A stretch of DNA of 42,130 nucleotides from Erysipelotrichaceae bacterium 7770_A6 (GTDB lineage: Bacteria > Bacillota_I > Bacilli_A > Erysipelotrichales > Erysipelotrichaceae): assembly GCA_014610835.1 (NCBI GenBank), contig QQXM01000024.1, forward strand, positions 1-42,130, given 5' to 3'. Both the position numbers and the translations under genes were made by a program. The notes below the pieces were generated by a model. That model was given only the letters and a program-made list of their open reading frames with translations. It was not told where the DNA came from and ran no database searches. Shown here piece after piece: positions 29,866 to 39,112 of this stretch. How positions within the stretch are numbered: position 1 is the first letter of the stretch; every line of letters begins with the position of its first letter.

Positions 29866-30096
29866 AAAAAACATCATCCACAAAGGGACGATGTTTGTAA
29901 TCGCGGTGCCACCCTTTTTGTTTATAGATTGTTTCACGTGAAACAATTTATAAGCCTCTTCATTTCCGTATAACGGTCGGAGCCGGAAAGTATTGGTTTC
30001 TCTCAAAGGCGGATTCAATCAAACTGCATCAGTTTTCACCAGCCACTGATTCTCTACAATTTACAGTTTTTCATTACTATTCCTTCTCTACGAATT
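29866..30096 (-). promoter_or_regulatory. Serine T-box riboswitch leader of serS
   Basis: The leader of about 230 nt senses uncharged tRNA-Ser. The T-box core AGGGTGGCACCGCGA is at 29901-29915 and is followed by the terminator hairpin (arms 29871-29879 and 29886-29894, U tract 29866-29870). Stem I has the conserved apical segment GTGGCTGGTG and, on its 3' side, GAA followed by TCC (30011-30013) and GCC, which fits a UCC serine specifier. Uncharged tRNA-Ser would favour the antiterminator and allow serS expression. A perfect parS lies between stem I and the T-box core. Confidence 0.93.
29930..29945. promoter_or_regulatory. parS: parS site 2, inside the T-box leader
   Basis: TGTTTCACGTGAAACA again, a perfect 16-bp parS. 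It lies within the transcribed serS leader. Flanking bases extend the palindrome (ATAAATTG on one side, CAATCTAT on the other, one mismatch), so the RNA can form a stem of about 12 bp where T-box leaders commonly have stem III. Confidence 0.95.
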
Positions 30097-30102
30097 AAAA
30101 AC

Positions 30103-30131
30103 ATTTAATCATTCAAGATAGCAATTGTCAA
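30103..30131 (-). promoter_or_regulatory. Promoter of the serS T-box leader
   Basis: A perfect TTGACA on the minus strand (30126-30131), 17 bp, then TTAAAT (30103-30108, four of six matches). The predicted start is near 30096. Confidence 0.7.
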
Positions 30132-30153
30132 GTCATGAATGGGATGATATTAT
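30125..30153 (+). promoter_or_regulatory. Divergent promoter of the 74-residue gene
   Basis: TTGTCA (30125-30130), a 17-bp spacer and TATTAT (30148-30153). Its -35 box overlaps the -35 box of the serS leader promoter on the other strand almost completely. Confidence 0.6.
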
Positions 30154-30176
30154 GAAAAAATTGAGGTATTTTAAAA

Positions 30177-30401
30177 ATGAAAAGTAAAAGTAATTATGAG
30201 AAAAGATTAGAATATAACAATACATATAATAGAAATAATTATCGTTCTTTTTCAATGAGATTACATAATGAAAATGAAGCAGATTTAATTGAATGGATTG
30301 AATCACAAGATTCAGTAAAAGAATATCTTCTTTCACTAGTGAGAAAAGATATTGAAAAATCTAAAAAGAAAGAAAAGAAAAAGAAAACATCTAAAAAATA
30401 G
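30177..30401 (+). CDS. Small ribbon-helix-helix-like protein
   Basis: A 74-residue basic protein. The middle, NYRSFSMRLHNENEADLIEWIESQDSVKEYLLSLVRKDIEK, has the pattern of a short beta strand followed by two helices, as in ribbon-helix-helix DNA-binding proteins that are common as small Firmicute or phage genes. The C-terminus is a Lys-rich tail (KKKEKKKKTSKK). GAGG lies ten bases before the ATG. It has its own promoter overlapping that of the serS leader and a bidirectional terminator downstream. DNA binding is an inference from the fold pattern; the target is unknown. Confidence 0.65.
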   Translation: MKSKSNYEKRLEYNNTYNRNNYRSFSMRLHNENEADLIEWIESQDSVKEYLLSLVRKDIEKSKKKEKKKKTSKK

Positions 30402-30447
30402 ATGTTATGCATGCATGTTACATATGCAATCATCTATTAACTAAAAT

Positions 30448-30492
30448 AAAAAGAATGTCTATGAATTTTAATTTATCATAAACATTCTTTTT
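30448..30492. terminator. Bidirectional terminator between the small gene and gyrA
   Basis: AAAAAGAATGT (30448-30458) pairs perfectly over 11 bp with ACATTCTTTTT (30482-30492). A T-rich tract follows on each strand. It can end both the plus-strand small gene and the minus-strand gyrBA transcript. Confidence 0.85.
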
Positions 30493-30495
30493 TAT

Positions 30496-32997
30496 TTATT
30501 CTTTTGTTTCCGATGATTCTTCTACCTGATCTTCTTCAGAATCATCTTCTGGATCTAAGATAGCCACGTTAGAAACGCCTTCTCCATCTTTGATATTAAT
30601 AAACTTAACACCAATTGTATTTCTACCTACAACAGATACTTGTTTCAAAGAAATACGAATGATAATACCTGCATCAGTCATAATCATACAGTCTTCATCA
30701 CCATTGATACTTCTCATTGCAACTAGCTCACCAGTTTTATCTGTCAGATTTGCAGTTCTTACACCCTTTGCACCACGACTTGTAATACGATAATCACTTA
30801 AATCAGATTTCTTGCCAAATCCATTCTTTGTGATTGTAAGAATATATTTTCCTTCTTCATTTGTAGCTAAGCCAATGACTTCACCACCATCAACATTGAA
30901 TCCTTTTACACCCTTTGCTGCTCTACTTAAAGGACGTACTGTTTCTTCATTGAATCTAACAGCTTTGCCATTACTTCCTGCAATGATAATTTCCGCATGA
31001 CCACTTGTAGCCTTAACAAATGCTAATGCATCATCATCATTAAACTTGATTGCAATCTTACCGTTTTTATTGATGTTTTCAAATTCTTCTACAGATGTTC
31101 TCTTTACAAGACCCTTCTTTGTTGCAAAGAATAGATATTTCTTTTCTTCGGAGTCGCTGTAAGGAACCAAAGCACAAACTTTTTCATCTCTAGAAATAGA
31201 TAATAAATTAATGATTGGCAATCCCTTAGAAGTTCTAGAGAATTGAGGAATGTTATATCCTTTGATTCTGAATACTCTACCTGAATTTGTGAAAATCAGT
31301 AAATTATCATGCGTAGACATATGAATGAATAATTCGATATTGTCATCCTTATTCAAATCCATTCCCTTGATACCTTTACCGCCTCTATTCTGTACTTTAT
31401 AAGTATCAGATGTCATTCTCTTGATATAGCCATTTGAAGACATTGTAATAACGATATCATCCACAGGAATCAGATCTTCATCTTCCATTTCTGCAGAACC
31501 TTCAATAATGGTTGTTCTTCTTTCATCAGCATATTTAATCTTCACTTCAGTTAATTCATCTTCAATGATTTTTTCAACGCGCCAATGATTTGCGAGAATA
31601 TCCTTAAAGTCAGCAATCTTCACTAATAAATCCTGGTATTCACTTTCAATTTTTTCACGTGCCAGACCTGTCAATCTTCTAAACTGCATATCTAGAATTG
31701 CTTTGCATTGAATATCAGATAAGCTGAATTGTTCCTGCATTTTACTTGTTGCTTCTGCATCATCTCTAGAAGAACGGATAATATGAATAATTTCATCTAA
31801 ATGATCAACCGCAATTCTTAAACCTTCTAAAATATGTGCTCTTGCTTCAGCTTTTTTCAAATCATATTTTGTACGATTAACAATAACTTCATCCTGATGA
31901 TCAATATATCCCTGTATCATCTCTTTCATTGAAGCAGTTCTAGGAACCTTATCAAACAATACAACGTTATTCACACTGAAATTAGACTGTAGAGGAGATA
32001 ATTTATACAACTGATTTAAAATCACTTCAGGCTGTACATCTTTTCTCAATTCCATAACAACTCTAACACCATTCATGTTAGATTCATCTCTAAGATCAGT
32101 GATACCTTCAATTTGTTTTTCACGTGCAAGTGCAGCTATTTTTTCAACCATGCTTGCTTTATTTACAGCATAAGGAATTTCCGTAATAATAATTCTTCCT
32201 TTACCATTAGGCATTCTATCAATTTCAGTTTTTCCACGCATAATGATAGAACCTTTTCCCGTTTCAAATGCTTTACGAATAGCAGATTTTCCTACGATAT
32301 ATCCACCCGTTGGAAAGTCAGGTCCTTTGATATATTCCATCAGTTCTGTCGTTGTAATTTCAGGATTATGCATCTGTGCAATGATGGCATCAATTGTTTC
32401 TCCTAAGTTATGAGGAGCAACATTTGTAGCCATACCAACCGCAATACCCATAGAACCGTTAACAAGTAAATTAGGCATTCTTGCAGGCAATACATCAGGT
32501 TCAAGATCTTCGCCTTCATAGTTAGGTGTCATCTTAACCGTTTCTTTTTCCAGATCTCTCAGCATTTCCATAGAAATCTTAGATAAACGAGCTTCTGTAT
32601 AACGCATAGCAGCAGCACCATCACCATCCATAGAACCAAAGTTACCATGTCCATCAATCAGCATTTCTCTCATATTCCATGATTGCGCCATATATACCAA
32701 TGCACCATAGATAGAAGAGTCACCATGAGGGTGATATTTACCCATTGTCTCACCAACAATACGCGCACATTTACGGTATGGCTTATCTGGTGTGTTATTC
32801 ATTTCATTCATTGCGAATAAAATTCTTCTTTGAACTGGCTTTAAACCATCTCTAACATCAGGCAATGCACGAGAAACAATAACTGACATAGAATAGTCAA
32901 TAAAGTCTCTCTTCATTTCTTTCGTTAAACTTTCTTCTGTAATTTTTCCTGGGTCAAATTTTGACTCATCAAATTCCATAAAATCATCTCTAGCCAT
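30496..32997 (-). CDS. gyrA: DNA gyrase subunit A
   Basis: An 833-residue subunit that cuts and rejoins DNA to introduce negative supercoils. The catalytic Tyr133 is in AAMRYTEARL. The C-terminal half contains the repeated beta-pinwheel blades with GRVFRIKGYNIP, KGLVKRTSVEEF and QNRGGKGIKGM (GyrA box), which wrap DNA. The quinolone-determining region reads HPHGDSSIYG, with Gly98 at the place of E. coli Asp87. The ATG follows GGAGG by seven bases. It lies 12 bp after gyrB. Confidence 0.97.
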   Translation of the reverse strand: MARDDFMEFDESKFDPGKITEESLTKEMKRDFIDYSMSVIVSRALPDVRDGLKPVQRRILFAMNEMNNTPDKPYRKCARIVGETMGKYHPHGDSSIYGALVYMAQSWNMREMLIDGHGNFGSMDGDGAAAMRYTEARLSKISMEMLRDLEKETVKMTPNYEGEDLEPDVLPARMPNLLVNGSMGIAVGMATNVAPHNLGETIDAIIAQMHNPEITTTELMEYIKGPDFPTGGYIVGKSAIRKAFETGKGSIIMRGKTEIDRMPNGKGRIIITEIPYAVNKASMVEKIAALAREKQIEGITDLRDESNMNGVRVVMELRKDVQPEVILNQLYKLSPLQSNFSVNNVVLFDKVPRTASMKEMIQGYIDHQDEVIVNRTKYDLKKAEARAHILEGLRIAVDHLDEIIHIIRSSRDDAEATSKMQEQFSLSDIQCKAILDMQFRRLTGLAREKIESEYQDLLVKIADFKDILANHWRVEKIIEDELTEVKIKYADERRTTIIEGSAEMEDEDLIPVDDIVITMSSNGYIKRMTSDTYKVQNRGGKGIKGMDLNKDDNIELFIHMSTHDNLLIFTNSGRVFRIKGYNIPQFSRTSKGLPIINLLSISRDEKVCALVPYSDSEEKKYLFFATKKGLVKRTSVEEFENINKNGKIAIKFNDDDALAFVKATSGHAEIIIAGSNGKAVRFNEETVRPLSRAAKGVKGFNVDGGEVIGLATNEEGKYILTITKNGFGKKSDLSDYRITSRGAKGVRTANLTDKTGELVAMRSINGDEDCMIMTDAGIIIRISLKQVSVVGRNTIGVKFINIKDGEGVSNVAILDPEDDSEEDQVEESSETKE

Positions 32998-33009
32998 TCA
33001 TTGACCTCC

Positions 33010-35001
33010 TTAAATATCCAATTCTGCGAATTTCGCATTTTCAATAATGTAGTTTTTTCTAGGCTCTACTTCATCACCCATAAAAATACTGAAATATTCA
33101 TCTGCCTTTTCAGCATCATCAATATTTACACGAATTAATGTACGGTTCTTAGGATCCATTGTTGTTTCCCATAGCTGTTCCGCATTCATTTCACCAAGAC
33201 CTTTATAACGCTGCGTAGAGATACGATCTCCTAATTCTTCTCTAATACGCTCCATCTGTTGTTCCGTATATGCATAACGTACTGTATTCCCCTTCTGTGC
33301 CTTATAGAGAGGAGGCTGTGCAATATATACATGTCCCTGTTCAATAATAGAACGCATATAACGATAGAAGAATGTTAATAATAGAATACGAATATGAGCA
33401 CCATCGACATCGGCATCGGTCATGATAACAATTTTGTTATATCTCAATTTAGAAGGATCTGTTTCTTCTAAGAAACCACATCCAAAAGCTGTAATCATAG
33501 AACGAATTTCATTATTATCAAATACACGTGCCTGTCTAGCTTTTTCTACATTCAAAATCTTACCTCTTAAAGGTAGAATTGCCTGGAAATGAGAGTCTCT
33601 GCCTTGCTTAGCTGAACCGCCGGCAGAGTCACCTTCGACAATATAGATTTCACAGATACTAGCATCTTTAGAAGAACAATCTGAAAGTTTTCCAGGAAGA
33701 GAAGAAACTTCCAATGCAGACTTTCTTCTTGTTGCTTCTCTTGCTTTTTTTGCAGCAACACGTGCTTGTGAAGCTACCATAGCCTTTTCAACGATTGCTT
33801 TACCTTGATCAGGATTTTCTAATAAGAATCTTTCCAGCTGTGCTCCAAAAATATCTGAAACGATTTTTCTTACAACTGTATTACCAAGCTTTGTTTTCGT
33901 CTGTCCTTCATATTGAGGATCTGGATGCTTGATAGAAATAACTGCAGTAATCCCTTCTCTACAGTCATCTGCAGATAGATTATCATCTTTATCCTTTAGA
34001 ATCTTTGCATCTCTAGCATACTTGTTAATTGTTCTGCTTAAAGCATTATTAAAGCCTTCTAAGTGTGTTCCACCTTCAACAGTATTGATATTATTACAGA
34101 AAGTATAGATTGCAGGATTATAGCCATCGTTATACTGACAAGCTACTTCTACCTGAATGTCTTTTTCATATCCTTCAGCATAGATGACATCTTGATGTAC
34201 AACTGTTTTAGATTTATTTAAATATTCAATATACTGCTTTAATCCACCTTCAAAATAGAAATCATAATGCTTCTTTTTATCATCTTCCTGTCTTTCATCA
34301 TTGAATACAAGACGGATACCTTTATTTAAGAAAGCAAGCTGTCTTAAACGGTCACGAATAATTTCATGGTCATATACAGTTGTTTCAGTGAAAATCGTTG
34401 GATCAGCAAGGAATTTAACAACAGAACCATGTTTACTTTCATCACATGTTCCAATCTCTTTTAATTCACCAACAGGATGACCGCCATTTTCAAATCTTAG
34501 ATAGTATTCTTTACCATCATGATATACATGTACTTCAAGCCAAGAAGAAAGCGCATTTACGACTGACGCGCCTACACCATGTAAACCACCAGAATACTTG
34601 TAGGCACCGCCGCCAAACTTACCGCCAGCATGTAATACAGTAAAAATCGTTTCAATTGTAGATTTACCTGTCTTACTGTTTTTACCCGTAGGCATACCAC
34701 GACCATCATCTTCAACAGTAACTGCGTTATTTTCGTCAATCGTAACTGTTACTGTAGAAGCATATCCAGCCATAGCTTCATCAATACCATTATCAACGAT
34801 TTCCCATACTAAATGATGCAGACCTTTTGATGATGTAGAAGCAATGTACATACCTGGTCTTTTACGAACTGCTTCTAGACCTTCCAAAACCTGAATTTCA
34901 GAGTCATTATATTCCTCAGTTACTTTAGAATCTAAAGTACCGCCAATGACTGCTTCACTTCCATCTTCAGTTTTTATAACGATCCCTTTTTCATCACTCA
35001 T
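33010..35001 (-). CDS. gyrB: DNA gyrase subunit B
   Basis: A 663-residue ATPase subunit. The GHKL ATP site has [22 protein letters not shown] and [14 protein letters not shown]. The transducer domain has QTKTKLGN, and the Toprim domain has [17 protein letters not shown] and [21 protein letters not shown]. The length is normal. The ATG overlaps the recF stop (ATGA) and has AGGAGG six bases upstream. Confidence 0.97.
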   Translation of the reverse strand: MSDEKGIVIKTEDGSEAVIGGTLDSKVTEEYNDSEIQVLEGLEAVRKRPGMYIASTSSKGLHHLVWEIVDNGIDEAMAGYASTVTVTIDENNAVTVEDDGRGMPTGKNSKTGKSTIETIFTVLHAGGKFGGGAYKYSGGLHGVGASVVNALSSWLEVHVYHDGKEYYLRFENGGHPVGELKEIGTCDESKHGSVVKFLADPTIFTETTVYDHEIIRDRLRQLAFLNKGIRLVFNDERQEDDKKKHYDFYFEGGLKQYIEYLNKSKTVVHQDVIYAEGYEKDIQVEVACQYNDGYNPAIYTFCNNINTVEGGTHLEGFNNALSRTINKYARDAKILKDKDDNLSADDCREGITAVISIKHPDPQYEGQTKTKLGNTVVRKIVSDIFGAQLERFLLENPDQGKAIVEKAMVASQARVAAKKAREATRRKSALEVSSLPGKLSDCSSKDASICEIYIVEGDSAGGSAKQGRDSHFQAILPLRGKILNVEKARQARVFDNNEIRSMITAFGCGFLEETDPSKLRYNKIVIMTDADVDGAHIRILLLTFFYRYMRSIIEQGHVYIAQPPLYKAQKGNTVRYAYTEQQMERIREELGDRISTQRYKGLGEMNAEQLWETTMDPKNRTLIRVNIDDAEKADEYFSIFMGDEVEPRKNYIIENAKFAELDI

Positions 35002-36092
35002 ACATTACCTCCTGTCGTATTTATAATATTTCCATCAGCCACTTTAAATATCTTCATATTCTCATTTTTGAGAAATTCAGGTATTTCTGTCGTAGTGATG
35101 ATACATTGATAAGATTTACTTACCATTTCTATTAATTTCTTTTGTCTTCCATAATCCAGTTCACTTAATACATCATCCAGCAATAATACTGGCTGCTTAT
35201 GTGTTTGTTTCGTTATGAAATTTAAAAGAGCCATTTTAAATGAAAGAACTGTCATTCTTTTTTGTCCCTGTGAAGAGATTTGAATCAAAGGCTCATGATT
35301 CATTTCAAATAACATATCTTCACGATGAATTCCAAAAGAAGTTACATGATTCTCAATATCCTTTTGGCGATTGTTTCTATGTCCCAATAAGATATTTTCA
35401 TAAGAAATATCACTGTCTAAACAACATTTATATTTTAAATGTACATCCACAGGATCATCAGATAACCTGTGATAAATATTTGTAATATAAGAATCTATGC
35501 TATCAATAAAATTCTTTCTTTCCTGAATAATCATAAATTCATATTTAGAAATATTTTCATCCAGTGTATCTAACAGTAACTGGTTTACAGTTTGTTGTTT
35601 TAAAAGACTGTTTCTTTGTTTTAACGTTGTTTGAAATTTTGATAAAGCTAATAGATACGTATTAGAAATTTTTGATATTTCCTGATCCATTACTTTTCTT
35701 CTTTCTTTTGGAAAATCAGAAAAAATATTCAGATCATCAGGTGAAAAAAGAACAACATTCAGCATTCCAACAAATTCACTGCTTTTCTTAACTGGTTGAT
35801 GACGAACCAATAGAGTCTTTCCCTTTAAATGAATCACGCATTCAATTTCATTACTCTTTTCTCCATCAAGAAACGTACATTTAATATCAGAAAATAATTC
35901 GCCTTTTTTAATTAACTGTTTATCATCTAAAATACGATGACTTCTAGTAAGAGATAGATAAACAAGACTTTCTAGTAGATTTGTTTTTCCTTGCGCATTC
36001 TTTCCAGTAATTACATTCATTCCCTGATAAAAATCAATGGAAGAATATTTATAATTTCTGAAATTACGTAAAGTTACATTCTGAATGATCAT
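34998..36092 (-). CDS. recF: DNA repair and replication protein RecF
   Basis: A 364-residue SMC-like ATPase that helps load RecA at gaps. The Walker A is [14 protein letters not shown], the ABC signature region is [18 protein letters not shown], and Walker B is [14 protein letters not shown] coiled-coil-like insertion lies in between. It overlaps rlbA upstream and gyrB downstream by four bases each, suggesting translational coupling. Confidence 0.96.
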   Translation of the reverse strand: MIIQNVTLRNFRNYKYSSIDFYQGMNVITGKNAQGKTNLLESLVYLSLTRSHRILDDKQLIKKGELFSDIKCTFLDGEKSNEIECVIHLKGKTLLVRHQPVKKSSEFVGMLNVVLFSPDDLNIFSDFPKERRKVMDQEISKISNTYLLALSKFQTTLKQRNSLLKQQTVNQLLLDTLDENISKYEFMIIQERKNFIDSIDSYITNIYHRLSDDPVDVHLKYKCCLDSDISYENILLGHRNNRQKDIENHVTSFGIHREDMLFEMNHEPLIQISSQGQKRMTVLSFKMALLNFITKQTHKQPVLLLDDVLSELDYGRQKKLIEMVSKSYQCIITTTEIPEFLKNENMKIFKVADGNIINTTGGNV

Positions 36093-36289
36093 CCAACAAC
36101 AAGTTTTCTTCCTTCTACTGTTACTGTGTCACCAGGATATAATTTTCTACCTCTACGATTTTCTTCAATGCCATTGACGAGAACCTTATTTTCCATTAAA
36201 TAGATCTTCGCTTCGCCACCAGTAGAAATGATATTAGACATCTTTAAGAACTGATCTAATTTAATGTATTCTTTGTTTAATTTTTCCAT
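36089..36289 (-). CDS. rlbA: S4-domain RNA-binding protein (RlbA/YaaA)
   Basis: A 66-residue protein that is essentially one S4 RNA-binding domain: IKLDQFLKMSNIISTGGEAKIYLMENKVLVNGIEENRRGRKLYPGDTV. It is encoded between dnaN and recF, as in Bacillus. It has AAAGGAG upstream and an extended -10 promoter in the 131-bp spacer after dnaN, so it probably begins the rlbA-recF-gyrB-gyrA operon. Confidence 0.93.
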   Translation of the reverse strand: MEKLNKEYIKLDQFLKMSNIISTGGEAKIYLMENKVLVNGIEENRRGRKLYPGDTVTVEGRKLVVG

Positions 36290-36328
36290 AGAATTCTCCT
36301 TTATTCAGGCACATAAAAAACCTTATAA

Positions 36329-36337
36329 ATTATATCA
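36329..36337 (-). promoter_or_regulatory. Extended -10 promoter of rlbA-recF-gyrBA
   Basis: On the minus strand TGATATAAT, an extended -10 with a perfect TATAAT (36329-36334), lies 40 bases before the rlbA start. No good -35 is seen, as expected for an extended -10 promoter. Confidence 0.65.
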
Positions 36338-36420
36338 TAAAACCTCTTAAAAGTCCTTTGTTTATCCCACTTTTCTAAAGATATTACGATATATTTACAA
36401 GGTTAAAATAATTAAAGAAA

Positions 36421-37539
36421 TCAGTTATAAGTTCTAACTGGAAGAACTAACTGGATCACACTGTCATCATCTAGATTTTTAAGAATAAATGGCTTCATTT
36501 CACCAGTGAATTCAATGATGATTTCATCATCTTTTAAAGCTTTAGCGGCATCCATTACATAGTTGCCAGAAAAAGAAATATTCAATGGATCACCTGTCCA
36601 CTCAGCATTTAATACTTCTCTTGATTCACCAATTTCCTGTGATTTGTTTGTAATCACAACTTCATCTACAGAACACTGCAGTTTATTGATTGTCATATTA
36701 TCATTCTTGATGAATGTTGTACGGTCAATTGCCTTGATCAGATCCTGACGATTCATCTTTAAAGTATATGAGAATGATGAAGGAATCAAACGATCTGTTT
36801 CTGGATATCCACCATCTAATAATCTTGATTGTAAGATCATATCATCAATAACAAATTGTACTTTCTTATTATTCTGATAAATAGAAATTGTATCATTGCT
36901 TGTTAACATTGTTGTTTTCACTTCATTTAATGATTTAGAAGGAATTGTAATGTTAAATGAATGAGATGTTTCTAAATGAAGCACTTTCTTTGCTAAACGA
37001 TATGAGTCAGTCGCCGTAATGACCAATTCATTTTCATTCAGCTTGAAGTTAACACCTGTTAATACAGGTCTAGTTTCTTTTAAGCTGGCCGCAAATGCTG
37101 TTTCTTCAATAATAGAAGCTAATTCACTCTGCTTCATAACAATAGGTTCTTCAGGTAAAGAGAAATCAATCTTTGGATAATCATAGACGTTCATGCCATT
37201 GATCTTAAATACTGCAGAAGCACCAGAGAATCTTGTTAAAGATCCATCAATGATTTCTACCTGTACATTTTCACTGTCGATCTTCTTAACGATATCTAAT
37301 ACATACTTAGAATCAATTAAGATGGATCCTTCTTCTGTAATGTTTAAATTGTTATCTTCATTCTTTTGAATTGTTTTCTGAATTGAAATATCAGAATCAC
37401 TGCCAGTGAGAATCAAGGAATCATTTTTTGCTTCAATTTTGATACCTCTTAAACTTGCCTGAGGTGAATTTGAGAATACTGCGTGGGATACGATAGATAA
37501 TGCATTGGATAATTCATTTTTATTAATGTTGAAGTTCAT
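36421..37539 (-). CDS. dnaN: DNA polymerase III beta sliding clamp
   Basis: A 372-residue clamp with the expected three-fold repeat. It starts MNFNINKNELSNALSIVSHAVFSNSP, contains AASLKETRPVLTGVNFK and TATDSYRLAKK in the middle domain, and ends QLVLPVRTYN, the conserved tail that forms the partner-binding pocket. GGGAGG lies close upstream of the ATG. It lies 150 bp after dnaA; the spacer holds an inverted repeat and degenerate DnaA boxes. Confidence 0.97.
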   Translation of the reverse strand: MNFNINKNELSNALSIVSHAVFSNSPQASLRGIKIEAKNDSLILTGSDSDISIQKTIQKNEDNNLNITEEGSILIDSKYVLDIVKKIDSENVQVEIIDGSLTRFSGASAVFKINGMNVYDYPKIDFSLPEEPIVMKQSELASIIEETAFAASLKETRPVLTGVNFKLNENELVITATDSYRLAKKVLHLETSHSFNITIPSKSLNEVKTTMLTSNDTISIYQNNKKVQFVIDDMILQSRLLDGGYPETDRLIPSSFSYTLKMNRQDLIKAIDRTTFIKNDNMTINKLQCSVDEVVITNKSQEIGESREVLNAEWTGDPLNISFSGNYVMDAAKALKDDEIIIEFTGEMKPFILKNLDDDSVIQLVLPVRTYN

Positions 37540-37578
37540 AAGCCTTCCTCCCTGTTATGTATATTTATTAATAATAAG

Positions 37579-37641
37579 TTTATTGTTATTAAGAGTGTGG
37601 AAATTGTGGGAAACTCTAAATTTCAGCTTAATAACAATAAA
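37579..37641. repeat. 15-bp perfect inverted repeat in the dnaA-dnaN spacer
   Basis: TTTATTGTTATTAAG (37579-37593) and CTTAATAACAATAAA (37627-37641) are exact inverted copies, 33 bp apart. The loop holds two degenerate DnaA boxes, TGTGGAAAT (37596-37604) and TGTGGGAAA (37605-37613). Two more degenerate boxes lie at 37670-37678 and 37682-37690. There is no T tract on the dnaN side, so it is not an ordinary terminator. Confidence 0.8.
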
Positions 37642-37689
37642 ATTTTAGCATTTTCGTGTGTTGATATAAAGTGGATAAAATTGTGGAAA

Positions 37690-39060
37690 CTATAATAGCT
37701 GCTTCTCTATTTCATCAATTGCATTCTTAAATGCAGTATCTTTCTGAAGCTGCTTTTCTACTTTTGTACAAGCAGAGATGATTGTTGAGTGATCTCTTCC
37801 ACCAAATTCATCACCAATCTTGATATATGGAATATCAAGCAGTTTTCTGCATAGATAGATTGATATCTGTCTAGCATTGCTGATATTCTTTGTACGTGTT
37901 TTGGATGTAATCTGTTGTCTTGTCAAACCATAATAGTCTGCAACGACTTTAATGATTTTCTTAGGAGATAAACCAGTTTTATCAGAAACAACAGCCTGGT
38001 TTTTCAATGCATTCATGACAGTCTCAAATTTAATGCATCCGCCATCTGGCTGAAATTCAATTGCATAGAATAAAACACGGTTCCAAGCCCCTTCTAGATC
38101 TCTAACATTACCAGAAAAATTAGATGCAATATAAGCTAATCCTTCTTGATCAACATCATCGATTCCATATCCATTCTGCTTGATTTTACTTTGTAGAATC
38201 GCAAGAGATGTTTCAAATTCAGGGGAATCAATGCCTACAGATAAACCAGAAGAGAATCTAGATATCAGACGATCTTCCAGACCTTTGATTTCACGAGGCT
38301 GACGATCAGAAGCAATACATACCTGTTTCTTGTTATTTACAAGCTCGTTATAAATCGTAAAGAAGATTTCATGTGATTTTTCTTTTCCTGCCAGGAATTG
38401 AATATCATCGACAAGTAATAAATCAACGTTATACATATAATGCTTGAATTCTTCAATACGATTATCACGTATTGCATTGACTACCGTTTCTACAAACTTC
38501 AAAGATTCAGTATAGTACACCTTCTTTGATGGATCGTTCTTTAATACATAATTGGCAATAGACATCAATAAATGTGTTTTACCAAGTCCTGAGTTACCAT
38601 AAATAAATAATGGGTTAAAGAATTTACCAGGATTCAAAGCACACGCTAAAGCAGCAGCCTGTGATTCTTTATTACAGTCACCAACGATAAAGTTATCGAA
38701 TGTACGATCCTTCTGAATAGGCATAGATTGAAAATCAATGTCGTTGTATGAAGGAACTGGTGTAAGAATCGATTTTTCATCTGGTAGCTCATGTTCCTGA
38801 TAGACTTCAAGAATGATCGTATGATCTAAATGAAGTACATCAATAAAACAAGGTACAATGACATCTGACTGACTTTGTAATATCTGTTTAGAGATAATAT
38901 TAGGTGCAACCAGGATTGCTTTGTCCGTAGTTAATTGATGCAGCGAACAAGGCTTATAAAAGTTATTGATAATTTCGGAATCAACGTTCTGATTCGTATG
39001 CATGTAATCGAGAACTTTATTCCAAACATCTAAAAGATATTGATCTTTTGTAAAATTCAT
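37690..39060 (-). CDS. dnaA: Replication initiator DnaA
   Basis: A 456-residue initiator. Domain I is about 1-90; domain III is an AAA+ ATPase with Walker A FIYGNSGLGKTHLL and Walker B VDLLLVDDIQFL. Domain IV is a DNA-binding helix-turn-helix ending in DEFGGRDHSTIISACTKVEKQL. It binds the box cluster directly upstream and, bound to ATP, opens the origin. The ATG has GGAG eight bases upstream. The promoter must lie among the DnaA boxes, so autoregulation is likely. Confidence 0.97.
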   Translation of the reverse strand: MNFTKDQYLLDVWNKVLDYMHTNQNVDSEIINNFYKPCSLHQLTTDKAILVAPNIISKQILQSQSDVIVPCFIDVLHLDHTIILEVYQEHELPDEKSILTPVPSYNDIDFQSMPIQKDRTFDNFIVGDCNKESQAAALACALNPGKFFNPLFIYGNSGLGKTHLLMSIANYVLKNDPSKKVYYTESLKFVETVVNAIRDNRIEEFKHYMYNVDLLLVDDIQFLAGKEKSHEIFFTIYNELVNNKKQVCIASDRQPREIKGLEDRLISRFSSGLSVGIDSPEFETSLAILQSKIKQNGYGIDDVDQEGLAYIASNFSGNVRDLEGAWNRVLFYAIEFQPDGGCIKFETVMNALKNQAVVSDKTGLSPKKIIKVVADYYGLTRQQITSKTRTKNISNARQISIYLCRKLLDIPYIKIGDEFGGRDHSTIISACTKVEKQLQKDTAFKNAIDEIEKQLL

Positions 39061-39112
39061 ATAAAAAACTCCAAAATATTTCTTAATAGCTTATATATTC
39101 TAATTCTAAAAT

